Positions 1 to 8,031 of a DNA stretch of 10,422 nucleotides are shown piece by piece (the first letter of the stretch is position 1; every line of letters starts with the position of its first letter). The stretch covers positions 3,088-13,509 of the forward strand of contig QKYT01001388.1 of assembly GCA_003550305.1 (NCBI GenBank), in the 5' to 3' direction. The notes under the pieces are model-generated. The model saw only the letters and a program-made list of their open reading frames with translations. It did no database searches and had not been told where the DNA came from. A program made the position numbers and the translations under genes. The DNA is from Glomus cerebriforme (taxonomy: Eukaryota > Glomeromycota > Glomeromycetes > Glomerales > Glomeraceae).

Positions 1-2
1 GG

Positions 3-845
3 AAAGCGGAAGATTCGAATGAGGGACTTGACAATAAAAAAGTGAAACAAATAGGTGGGTAATATCTTAAATTGCGTGGAAAATTATACGTTAAATATCA
101 CTCCTCTATTTTTAAATATTAATGCACGGAATCTAATATTTTCTTTGCATTTCAATATAAAAGAGCTTAGAACACCCGAATCTGTAGTAGAATTTTTAGC
201 AGAACAAGAAGGAGTTAAGGATGATTCTCGAAACCATACGTACTATGCAGAAATGAATTTAACTTTCAAAGAAAAGGTAGAGATGAAGCGCTACATAAAC
301 TATATGATTGTATTGTTGAACGTTATATTGGAATTAAGGAAGCCTTGAAGAATGAGAAAGGTGTTAGTGATAAAGGTTTTCACCCTGTTTTCGCGCTCCA
401 AGCCACACCAGGAGACGGAAAATCTTTCTTGTTTGACGAGTTGCCGCCTTTAAAAGTAAAGATTTCAATAATTATTTGAAAAGCAAGGAACGACCAACTG
501 GACAATGCCCTTTTTCTTTAAAAAATGATGAGTACTATGCTTACATTAGGGTAGTTAAGAATGTCATAGATATGCTTCGTAATTCAATTGGAATTTGCAT
601 AATATATAATAGAAATTCATCATACAATTATCATCTATTCGTAGATGATGATGTTGAAAGAGATTTGTAATACGTATCTTGTGGAGTTATTTTTTCGATG
701 AAAATTATCAATATTTTAACAAAACTATTTTGGATTAATTCTCATAGAGTATTTTGATACCCTATTTAGAGGAAAATGGTACCTCCTATCGCTTAGTCTA
801 ATGATTACAATAATTTTGATCGGAGTAAGCATTCTGTTCAATTAA
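3..845 (+). pseudogene. Decayed P-loop NTPase, Crinkler-like (glomeromycotan family)
   Basis: Coding-like sequence runs through the region but jumps between frames. Frame 3 holds about 3-59; frame 1 about 58-279; frame 3 about 279-443; frame 2 about 443-666; frame 1 about 667-738 (ends at TAA 736-738); frame 3 about 735-845 (ends at TAA 843-845). Neighbouring blocks abut or overlap without a gap, so indels explain the changes better than introns. The third block carries a Walker A motif, ATPGDGKS (about 402-425), matching [AG]x4GK[ST] and followed by FLFDEL. The last block is a hydrophobic stretch that could be a membrane segment. There is no credible ATG, and the 5' end is cut by the window edge. 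In the family, as I understand it, such P-loop domains form the middle of Crinkler-type effector or conflict proteins; this link is recognition by style, not a search. The frame changes at 55, 279, 443, 666 and 735 mostly lie outside long homopolymers, which favours true decay. An assembly error or a plain AAA-type ATPase remain alternatives. Confidence 0.6.
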
Positions 846-2990
846 CTTGCACGACATAAAAAATTTGAATGAATGAATATCAAATTTTCTTTTTGGAAAT
901 TCTTTAAAAGAATGTTATACACACACAGTTTTAAATCTCTGATTTGCAAACTGATCCTTTTCTTATGCAGAAGGATTGTTCATTAATGCCAAGAATATTA
1001 CGTTCATGACTTCAAAGAATAATTAGATAATAAACAATAACAAATAATTTGAACATGTATAACATTTCTGAGTTAGAAAAATGAAGAAATTATTTTATAG
1101 GGATTTATTTATGAGGCTGCATTAGCATTTTAATCATGTAATTTGTGTATTTTATCAAATTTATCTTTTTCTATCCAATCATCTTACACTCTCATTACTT
1201 GAATTTTGGTAATTCGTAACTTTTTATATAAAATTGCAGCAAATATTTTAGATAGATGGTTGTTATTTTTATTTTGCATAAAATCACTATAAAAAAAATC
1301 ATTATAAATCTAAGAAATCATATTATATAAAAAAAGTAGATTGTAATATTAATATAAAAGTAATTATGTGACATCACTGACATTTTTTTCGACTTTCTTT
1401 CAATGTTAATTTATAATTCGTGTTTAAGCACTTTAACATTGATTAGTCTTAATTTGAATTTTGAAACATAATCGTCGCTTGTCTTTCATTTATAGTGGTA
1501 TCATATTGAGACGCTGTTTGGACTTTGGATCCGTTATTCGTATTTTATGGATATCTACGTAAAAAAAAAAGGAAATTACATTTATATTTTCATATCTTTT
1601 AATACTTCTTATTGAATATTATTATGATCAAAAACTTCAAAGCTAACAATAAATTAATATTTAGTAACTTATTAAAACTAACTTCGGTTATAACGTAACA
1701 GGTTAAATTTAAAACTGATCGGCAAATGAGCTCCGAGGCGCAGCGATTTTACAACATACAATGTGAGGAAATGTCGTAAATAATGAGAAAATTAATAAAT
1801 ATTTAACGCATAGTGCTTTCCCCCCTTTTTTAAATATTACATAAAAATTTATGACAGACTCGAATTTAATATATTATAGATAATAATTTATAAATGAAGT
1901 TGGTAAGACTATCGGGATCAATTTTAAATATTCTTTTTTTGTAAATTTCAAAAAAAATGAAAAAGTTATGATTTGTATAAAAAAAATATTTATTTGATAT
2001 TTCAAAAAAAAAAAAATTATGATTTAACCGCAAATAAGTGATTTGTGTAAAATGTTTATTTGACTAAGAATAATCCTAGTCCACTAATTGAGATTTTTTA
2101 TAAAAGTGACTAAAGGAACAGGATTTAGATTTTAAGAATTAAAGCACTATACATGTCTGATATTTACAAATGTGGAGTAAGGGTAGGGTTACAATTTTTG
2201 TTTATACTTTATAGACAGATCATCAGTTTGCGTATTTTAAAAAAAATTTTTAATAAGAAATTTAGTTTGCGTATTTGGAAGCTCATGTGTGTAATTTATT
2301 ATGTTATTTTATTTCTTTATACTTATTTACTGATATAGTAATTATAAAATATTGTATATTATATTAAACAGAAATTGAGGATTTTCGAAAGTGCAATAGT
2401 TGTGAAAATAAACAAATTAATCTTTCCGATTTTATCATGTGATTTTCCATTATAATCTATATATTTTATCATAAATATTTAATATGGTCTACCCTGTCAA
2501 AAAATTCTCTTACAGTAATTCACTGTAATGGCGACGCATAGTGCAACCCCTACATATATATTTACAATCAAAGAAATTTTTTATGGTTGGAGTTTAAACC
2601 TGTCTAAAATGTCTAAAATCTGTAGAAAATAATTTTTGCATTATTATTATTTATTGTAACTCGCGGGGAGGACCCAGAAATATGTATATATAGGGGTCAG
2701 GTGACATTTTGGTTTTTTACTATTAGCTGTACGCAGGGGTTTTTAATAAGAGTTGTACGCATTATAATGTGTAAAATTAGTATATTTAGTTTTATCTTGA
2801 CAGATCACGTCTTAGAATTTAAAAATCTTTTTATAGTAAATCCTCTAAATTTTTCAAAATTAACGATTTTACTTGCGATAGAAAATAAATTTTTAGTAAT
2901 GTCGAATTTTGTATCACTTCGTCAAATAAAAGATAATTAATCTTGTGAATTTAGATTCATAAAAAAAAATGAATCCGTTATTTACGTGCG
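846..2990. other. AT-rich intergenic stretch, no supportable gene
   Basis: More than 2 kb with no gene I can defend. It holds many A and T runs and stop codons in all frames. Things seen: an 11-bp sequence shared between 1806-1816 and 2534-2544 (ACGCATAGTGC); a 13-bp direct repeat AGTTTGCGTATTT at 2225-2237 and 2264-2276; an imperfect ACCCCT...AGGGGT inverted pair flanked by TA-rich DNA (about 2546-2560 and 2681-2697); and a short coding-like minus-strand segment at 1449-1544. ATG- or GTG-initiated open frames at 2153-2338 and 2701-2940 are hydrophobic, AT-driven and unlike any protein I know. Confidence 0.5.
1449..1544 (-). other. Short coding-like open segment, possible exon relic
   Basis: Reading the minus strand from 1544 to 1449 gives about 31 codons between two stops, rich in Asn, Gln, Ser and Thr (it begins NTNNGSKVQTASQYDTT). 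The base composition is less AT-biased than the surroundings. There is no start codon at the head and no recognised domain. It could be an exon or gene remnant, or a chance open frame; the plus strand of the same DNA also reads open for a similar length. Confidence is low. Confidence 0.12.
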
Positions 2991-2997
2991 ACAATAA

Positions 2998-3115
2998 TTT
3001 TTTTTTTATAAATGGATGAACCTGTCCCCCAAGTTGACTATTGGCCTGAATTATCGGCCCATTTTTATAATGCCTTAAGACATATCCAACAATACTTGCC
3101 TTAAATAGTAATTAT
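2998..3115 (-). repeat. Dispersed repeat, copy A (minus orientation)
   Basis: The reverse complement of this stretch aligns with 7620-7735. Two exact blocks anchor the match: ATAATGCCTTAAGAC at 3067-3081, the complement of 7667-7681, and ATCGGCCCATT at 3053-3063, the complement of 7685-7695. Between and around them the copies stay similar (for example AAGTATTGTTGG against AAGTATCGTTGG, and a GGGAC or GGGGGAC end). The order and spacing of the blocks are preserved, so this is a true repeat rather than chance. It is GC-richer than its flanks and shows no coding capacity. A short non-autonomous transposable element or solo-terminal repeat would fit; the class is not determined. Confidence 0.6.
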
Positions 3116-3905
3116 TTTGATCTGGGGCATATTATGCAACAAACATGTTGATAAATTATACCAATACAAATAAAAAATATTATTCATAGTAACTATATCG
3201 GTATAGTAGAGCTTCCCCTAACAAATAATAAGGATAATCCGCATTATACTTTCGGATATAAACAATATTGTTTCTATATATATATAAGTTTTTTTCCCCT
3301 TTTGTGATTATAATGGCAGTGTTAATTGTCTAATAAAAATTGGGAAAGAGGTAAAGTGGCTGGTCAATGATACATAAAAGTTTTTGTATCGTATCTCGTT
3401 ATCTCCGACACACGTGTGTGTTGTATTATGCATAATAATTTATGAAAAAATAAAACATCTTTTCGCTGCTCGTGCAATGTAAGTCTTATGGAAATCAAAA
3501 ATATCAGATTAAGATGGGCGATAAATCAGAGAAAAAAAAAATATATATATATTTAGACTTGATTAATTTGCTGCTTTTGAGATTAATGCCCATGAACCCA
3601 TGTGAAATAAAATATTTATAATATTCACATACATGTGAAAACTAATGCGATTGCCTCGTGGCAAGTTTGACATAAAAAAAAAAAATTATTGATGATTATA
3701 CCTTTTTAATCTCAATGCAAAATATTTTGGTAATTGATATTAAATTACGTAACACATTTGCATATAGGGTGCAGGATTTTGAACGATCAGCACGCTGAAT
3801 AAATAAAATAAAAATTTATTGTGTCACCCTTTTTATTTTTATTTATATTATGGCAACCATGTAAGTTAGACTCTTATGTAAGTTTTATCATATAATAACA
3901 TCTAA
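3116..3905. other. AT-rich intergenic stretch with palindromes
   Basis: No gene seen. It contains TA microsatellites (about 3276-3288 and 3540-3552); a perfect 12-bp palindrome ACACACGTGTGT at 3408-3419 centred on CACGTG; TTCACAT-AC-ATGTGAA near 3624-3639, with another ATGTGAA at 3600-3606; and a long A/T inverted repeat at 3798-3846. These are typical of slipped or palindromic AT-rich DNA, and none shows a clear function. Confidence 0.5.
3798..3846. repeat. A/T inverted repeat with short loop
   Basis: The left arm at 3798-3814 (AATAAATAAAATAAAAA) is complementary to the right arm at 3830-3846 (TTTTTATTTTTATTTAT) apart from a one-base slip. The loop is about 15 nt and contains GTGTCACCC. It would form a hairpin in RNA or cruciform DNA. 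Simple A/T slippage is enough to explain the arms, so no function is assigned. Confidence 0.4.
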
Positions 3906-4025
3906 TGGGAATGTAGCTCGTTCGGCGCGCTTCATTTAATTTTTTTTTTTAAAAAAAAAAATTTAAAATTCTCGTTTAGTACCAAAAACTGGATTTAGTG
4001 TATCTGTCCAACCCGCCCTCGGGCC
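3906..4025. repeat. GC-richer repeat-like patch abutting the kinase relic
   Basis: Two GC-richer segments (about 3911-3932 and 4009-4025) flank a perfectly A/T stretch of a T run followed by an A run (about 3938-3965). TAGCTCGTTCGG at 3914-3925 resembles the A box (internal RNA polymerase III promoter) of tRNA genes and tRNA-derived SINEs. No B box or cloverleaf follows, so this is not a tRNA gene. The 3' part (ACTGGATTTAGTGTATCTG, then CCAACCCGCCC) looks like repeated DNA by its word style. It ends where the kinase-like reading starts, so it may be an insertion that cut off the kinase 5' end. Confidence 0.25.
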
Positions 4026-4647
4026 TTGAATGATAAATATTTGTCATACGGGGACTGTTCAGAGTACAAAAGGAAATGGAATGCATCATGGTGCAAAAAT
4101 TGCGACATTTCAATTTTGAGAAACAACTTTTGTAATTGGGTTAACGGAAGTTCTACGATAGATGAATTTATTAGAGAAACTCAACTAAATGCAAACGAGA
4201 GTATGGACTATCTTGAATGGATCAATTCGACATAATTGAATATACTACTAATAAACGAGGTCAGTGCTTTTAGTTCAATTTATTTTGCAATGTGGATGGA
4301 AGGGCCAAGGTAGAATTTGGATAAAGAAGCTAAGATATGGTCTTTTAATTGCCAATTAAGGTCATATTAAAGCGATTAGATAATTATCAGAACATAAATC
4401 AAGAATTCGTAAATCAAATAAGTATAATGGCTGAAAATTTATTTGCTTCATTGTAAATTTAAATTTAACTTAATTCGGTTAATTACTTTTTAATTAAAAA
4501 ATTTACATAGATATTACAAATATTTATGTCCATTTACACGGTGAAAACATTTTGAAAATAATTGAAAAAGATTTTATTGATACTACAATTTCGGACACCG
4601 GATTGTTGATAAACAATGGTTTTGGTATGATCATCATCAGCTCCTGA
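4026..4647 (+). pseudogene. Decayed protein kinase, glomeromycotan-type family
   Basis: Frame 3 (4026-4223) reads an N-terminal region with a Cys motif WCKNC, then NNFCNWVNGSS, IDEFIRETQL and LEWI, the linker typical of this kinase family. The partner Cys pair is degraded (CSEY instead of CxxC). Frame 2 continues with FDIIEY (4226-4270), the start of the kinase N-lobe. Frame 3 resumes with SIYFAMWMEGPR, a TAG at 4311-4313 where the family usually has Trp, and NLDKEAKIW. Frame 2 then gives KVILKRLDN (4358-4384), which contains the beta-3 lysine, followed by INQEFVNQI, ending at TAA 4454-4456. Frame 1 (4525-4647) reads VHLHGENIL, a catalytic loop that lacks the Asp position, and ISDTGL, the DFG-equivalent (DTG at 4594-4602), before TGA at 4645-4647. 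Only about 50 codons separate the lysine and the catalytic loop, so part of the domain is deleted. There is no ATG. Family placement rests on motif recognition. Confidence 0.8.
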
Positions 4648-4671
4648 TTTGCATGATAGACATTACCTGTT

Positions 4672-4820
4672 GTGACGACAGTGTGCATCACGTTAAGAAA
4701 AAAAAAATTCTTCCCCTACAAGAGAGAAAAAAATCGTATCATTTCATCTCATTTTATTTTTTTATACTATGAAAATGAATTTCTTAAATAAAATCGTATT
4801 GCTGAGCACAATGTCGTCAC
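4672..4820. repeat. Imperfect 15-bp inverted repeat bounding ~150 bp
   Basis: GTGACGACAGTGTGC at 4672-4686 matches the reverse complement of GCACAATGTCGTCAC at 4806-4820 in 14 of 15 positions. The arms are GC-richer than the A/T-rich interior. This is the size and shape expected of a miniature inverted-repeat element (MITE) lying just past the kinase relic. I could not identify a clear target-site duplication, so the element call is inference. Confidence 0.35.
4686..4734 (+). repeat. Second dispersed repeat, copy 1
   Basis: CATCACGTTAA at 4686-4696, followed after an A run by TTCCCCTACAAGAGAG and AAAAAAAT (4711-4734), recurs in the same order and orientation at 8032-8085. Two anchored blocks at similar spacing make chance unlikely. 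It lies inside the 4672-4820 inverted repeat. It has no coding capacity. Confidence 0.45.
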
Positions 4821-5340
4821 TATACAATTACATTGAAGGAGATGCTTGAGAACGCCCTAAAAAAAACAATTCCACAAAATCCTCATGATTGTGTAATAAA
4901 ACTTATTTAAACTTATTTAAATTGTTCTTCCATTCATTTTTTTTTTTTGTTAGATCCATATTTTTTCTTTTCCAATAATTATGCATCCTGGCGTAAACGA
5001 AAGTATCTGATAACAAAGAAAAAATCATATGTAAACTTTATTTTGACGCGTTTTGATCTGATAAACGCCGGAGTGAAATAAAAGTTTTGACTCTATTCAT
5101 CAATCATCCAATTACACAAAAAGAATTTCATTAAAAACAATACTAACCTTTAACAGTTAAAGTAACTTCGAATAAAAAAATATATAAATAATGCCCACCT
5201 TTTCTTTTTTTTTCAATAAATTTAAATATTTATTTGTAATTTACATTTAAAAAAATTCTTATCATATGAAATTTTTTTCGTAATTTATCACATTTCATTC
5301 TTTTACAATATTTCATCAATAATTCCTTTTTGTTTTAGAA
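4821..5340. other. AT-rich intergenic stretch upstream of the 193-codon gene
   Basis: No gene seen on either strand. A perfect tandem duplication of ACTTATTTAA lies at 4901-4920. A slightly GC-richer patch at about 5046-5080 has no readable frame. The rest is A/T runs leading into the putative promoter of the downstream gene. Confidence 0.45.
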
Positions 5341-5352
5341 TTTAGAATACTT

Positions 5353-5384
<32 letters not shown>

Positions 5385-5395
5385 CTAAATACAAT
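5341..5395 (+). promoter_or_regulatory. Putative promoter / 5' leader with long T run
   Basis: TTTTTATAAT (about 5351-5360) is TATA-like and is followed by 23 consecutive T (5360-5382) and then ACCTAAATACAAT before the ATG at 5396. The start context has A at -3 and G at +4, a good eukaryotic start. T-rich tracts just upstream of start codons are common in fungal core promoters. The transcription start is not determined. Confidence 0.35.
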
Positions 5396-5977
5396 ATGGA
5401 TGAGAATTTATTTTATGATCAACATTCATTTGCTGTGAATTCTTCTAATGAATCACTCGATTTTTTTACTGAGGTGGCTGCAATTACAGAAAGAAATAAT
5501 ATGACGGGTATGTCTGGTACATCATGTGGTCGTGCTACTTTTAATACAGAAACACATACTATGCAAGATCAACAGATTTTACAAATTATAAGTTACTTAA
5601 AGTTTTATTACTTTTCGCCGGATGATAAGAATTTTTATTATGTAACTTGTAAAATCGTTTTACAAGACGATTTTAATGATCATCATAATCACGGGTTTTT
5701 TTTCCGGCACCCAAATGATCCTTCCATAGTATATTTTGTTAGTTGTAAATTACTTTCATTCCTTTTAATAGAAAATATCTTAAATAATGGAATGGATTTT
5801 GATGTGAAATGTGATGTATTATTATCCTTACAACAAAAACTTAATCTCGAACAAAACTTGAAACAAAGACTTTTCGATTTAATGTACTATAATAGAAATG
5901 CAAACTCGAACGGTTCAATGACAAATTATAATAACATTTGCTTACCAAGCAATGATCACCAAGATACTCATCCATAG
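5396..5977 (+). CDS. Intact 193-aa protein of unknown function with internal duplication
   Basis: This is the only long ATG-to-stop frame in the window with convincing protein-like composition. Residues 1-57 are polar (Ser, Asn, Thr, acidic) and probably disordered. Residues 58-163 look folded: aromatic and hydrophobic beta-like segments followed by a helix-like stretch (about 135-163, SLQQKLNLEQNLKQRLFDLM) with Leu-rich spacing that could form a coiled coil. Two copies of one motif occur 32 residues apart, FYYVTCKIV (80-88) and VYFVSCKLL (112-120). Each is preceded by an aromatic cluster and an Asp/Pro turn (YYFSPDD and FFFRHPND), so the unit appears tandemly duplicated. The C-terminus (166-193) is Asn-rich and polar. 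There is no signal peptide and no clear membrane span. The frame is uninterrupted and no intron is needed. I do not recognise the family; a lineage-specific gene is likely. Being intact among decayed neighbours suggests it is maintained. Confidence 0.75.
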   Translation: MDENLFYDQHSFAVNSSNESLDFFTEVAAITERNNMTGMSGTSCGRATFNTETHTMQDQQILQIISYLKFYYFSPDDKNFYYVTCKIVLQDDFNDHHNHGFFFRHPNDPSIVYFVSCKLLSFLLIENILNNGMDFDVKCDVLLSLQQKLNLEQNLKQRLFDLMYYNRNANSNGSMTNYNNICLPSNDHQDTHP

Positions 5978-6113
5978 TATTTACATATCAAAATTATTAT
6001 ATTCTATCTGATCATGAAAGAGCAATTTATTTCAGTCGTCTTTCGGAGTTCGGATTTGGGGAATATCGAATCCCCATTTTTTTATGAAAAGTGTAAATGA
6101 AACGTACAACCTA
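5978..6113. other. 3' flank of the 193-codon gene
   Basis: A short GC-richer patch (about 6034-6076) carries the hairpin at 6057-6083; the rest is AT-rich. A polyadenylation site is expected here, but no single signal stands out. Confidence 0.3.
6057..6083. other. Small hairpin followed by seven T
   Basis: TGGGGA (6057-6062) pairs with TCCCCA (6071-6076) around an 8-nt loop and is followed by TTTTTTT (6077-6083). It looks like a bacterial intrinsic terminator, but the context is eukaryotic. It lies about 80 nt past the 193-codon gene, so it could be a 3'-UTR structure or chance. Confidence 0.3.
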
Positions 6114-6242
6114 TTAAGTATTATTATCTTTCGTCGTTATATAAATAGACTTACTCGTTAGTAAAATTATGGACTTATGGTAAAAAATAAAAAAATCTAG
6201 GTGGAAAATATAATCGGTTTCTAATTCACTCGGACATTCCAT
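6114..6242 (-). CDS. Possible 42-codon small ORF, unknown
   Basis: The minus-strand ATG at 6242 opens a frame to TAA at 6116-6114. It begins MECPSELETDYIFHLDFF and continues with a hydrophobic, Ile/Leu/Phe-rich middle that might be one membrane segment. It faces the 193-codon gene tail to tail. The leading codons have non-random, GC-containing choices, but the length is within chance for such DNA. No family is recognised. Confidence 0.15.
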   Translation of the reverse strand: MECPSELETDYIFHLDFFIFYHKSIILLTSKSIYITTKDNNT

Positions 6243-7500
6243 TGTTTCCGTTTATTCGTCATCATTTAATAATTAAGATAAACCTTTTTATAAGTAACAT
6301 TAACATTTATGTATCTCTTAAGTATTATTATGTAATCAATTTCTAAGATTTTAACTTTAAAAATTAATTAAGTTTTATTGACTATGATTTAGAATTTTAT
6401 AAATGTAATAACTTTATTGTAAACAAAGAAAAATGGAAACATAAGTTAATCTTTTGATATAAACAAATTTACCTATTTTTCGAAAAAATTTTCTGTTATG
6501 ATTATTCAATATTTCACTTTGAAAATTCCATTAATGGAAATTAATACGCTATTTTGGTTTTATAATGTTAATAAAAAATTGCGCCATATATTATATATTC
6601 ATATAAATAACAACTATTAGATACCGTAAGTGTGACAAGTTTAAATTTATAGAATAGATATAATATTATTTAAATAAAAATTGCTACTGATTTTATCACA
6701 GTGATGAAATACTTTGGTAGAGTATTTTATATTATTTATATTTTTTTCTTTTAAAAAAAAAAAAAATAATAAAGTAATATATATTTAATTTTTTCATTCA
6801 AAGGTTAAGTGCTTTTTACATTCTTTGAAAACATACATTAATATTTTTGGAACTTATTTAAATATTTAAAGTTTTGATGTTTTTTTTTAATGTTAACAAA
6901 AAATATTGCTATTTTTTTTTATATTGCTTATTGTTTAAATTTTATTGAATATTTCCTTTTTTTTGGTTAGTGGTAAATTTTTCCAAAAATTTTTAATTTC
7001 GGCCAACAGTAATTTGGGCCAAGATTAGAAATTATACAAGGGTGAAAAAAAAAAAAATTTTCTAGTGAAACAATTTTTTAATTAATATCCAAATAAGAAT
7101 TTAAAATTTTAGCCTGCTTTTTTTTCCAATATATTTTTTAAATAGCAGTGCTCTCGTACTGTAAACTTGAAAAGTTTGAAATTTATTCATGATTAAGTCC
7201 CCATCAACTTATCCACCAGAATTAATGTCGCCCTTTATGTTAAAAATCCCTAAACAAATAATAAACTATAATTTTAATAAAAATATTGTTATATAAATTA
7301 AATTAATACAATGTTTATTTTACTAGAATTGCATTTTTATTTTTTTTTTTTCTTCCACATGTAAATCAATCTCAACCACGTTTTTTGTAACAATATAAAA
7401 CAATATTTTTTTTCAATAAAGAAAATATGCAACAACTTTTTTTTTTTTTTTTTTTACATAATCAAATGTACAATTAATCTCGTCAGAAAACGTGAAATCA
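6243..7500. other. AT-rich intergenic stretch
   Basis: No gene seen. Long A and T runs occur throughout (for example near 6753-6766, 7340-7350 and 7438-7455). TTCGGCCAACAGTAATTTGGGCC at about 6998-7020 has a GGCC...GGCC spacing that recalls the centre of the dispersed repeat at 2998-3115 and 7620-7735, and may be a much decayed third copy. A short open run at about 7197-7290 (plus strand, PPELMSPFMLKIPKQ) is not supportable as a gene. Confidence 0.4.
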
Positions 7501-7514
7501 GCCATTTTTTTTTT

Positions 7515-7643
7515 CAATTGATCTGCATACAGTATTTGCCTGAAACAAATCCGCCCATATGCATGATTGTTCAATTTGTTCATGTTCCAACACGTGAATT
7601 ATCATACAGTGACCCTGTTATAGTCCATGTCCCATCGGCTTAA
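7515..7643 (+). other. Open frame running into dispersed repeat copy B
   Basis: Frame 3 stays open from the T run at about 7441 to TAA at 7641-7643. The last 40 or so codons are less AT-biased and include VPTRELSYSDPVIVHVPSA just before the stop. An in-frame ATG occurs at 7563. No domain is recognised, and the reading stops inside the repeat. It is either a fragment of something carried with the repeat or a chance open frame. Confidence 0.12.
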
Positions 7644-7735
7644 ATTAGGAAAGTATCGTTGGTACTGTCTTAAGGCATTATTGTAATGGGCCGATGTTTT
7701 AGCCGATGGGTTGATTTGGGACAAAAAAGTCGATT
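7620..7735 (+). repeat. Dispersed repeat, copy B (plus orientation)
   Basis: This aligns with the reverse complement of 2998-3115 through the exact blocks GTCTTAAGGCATTAT (7667-7681) and AATGGGCCGAT (7685-7695). Copy B also has a perfect 10-bp inverted repeat, CCCATCGGCT at 7631-7640 and AGCCGATGGG at 7701-7710, enclosing 60 bp. GGGCCGAT at 7688-7695 echoes the same word. The palindromic arms suggest a small non-autonomous element or a structured RNA or DNA unit; the class is unknown. Confidence 0.6.
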
Positions 7736-7745
7736 TGGGCTACAA

Positions 7746-8031
7746 ACAACTCTAATACGTATTTAAATAATATCTATCTAACAATATTATAAAGCGGAAT
7801 TTAAAAAATGCAATATCAAAATTCAATTTCAACCAGTTTTAACTTAAGATTTACAGTGGCTCTATGTCAATCGTGAAAATGTGTAAAATTATGGTAAAAA
7901 AAAAATGATCAAAACCAGAACCAAGGGTTCACTATAACGAGCTTCGACTGCTGTAACCGAATTGTTTTTCAATGGCTGGTTTAAAATATTAATCTTTGTT
8001 AATATCGGCGCATTTTTGTAAATAAATATAA
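7746..8031. other. AT-rich intergenic stretch
   Basis: No gene or clear repeat seen. A slightly GC-richer patch at about 7911-7980 (ACGAGCTTCGACTGCTG and following) has no readable frame of note. Confidence 0.35.

Noticed and set aside
55..348. 97-codon open frame as a gene of its own
   Set aside because: It starts at GTG and is only one block of the frame-shifted P-loop relic; similar reading continues in other frames on both sides.
2153..2338. 61-codon ATG-led plus-strand open frame
   Set aside because: It is Leu/Ile/Phe-rich, written by A/T runs, and contains an in-frame 13-bp duplication (2225-2237 and 2264-2276). It shows no protein-like region and is most likely chance.
2701..2940. 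79-codon plus-strand open frame
   Set aside because: It starts at GTG, not ATG, has hydrophobic AT-driven composition and no recognisable motif.
3408..3419. CACGTG-centred palindrome as a regulatory E-box
   Set aside because: It is a perfect 12-bp palindrome made of CA/TG repeats and far from any intact gene, so simple-repeat origin is enough.
3276..3552. TA microsatellites as meaningful repeats
   Set aside because: They are short simple repeats expected in DNA this AT-rich.
3906..3990. tRNA gene
   Set aside because: Only an A-box-like word is present; there is no B box, anticodon arm or acceptor pairing.
6057..6083. Rho-independent terminator
   Set aside because: The hairpin and T run have the right shape, but everything else indicates a eukaryote, where this mechanism does not apply.
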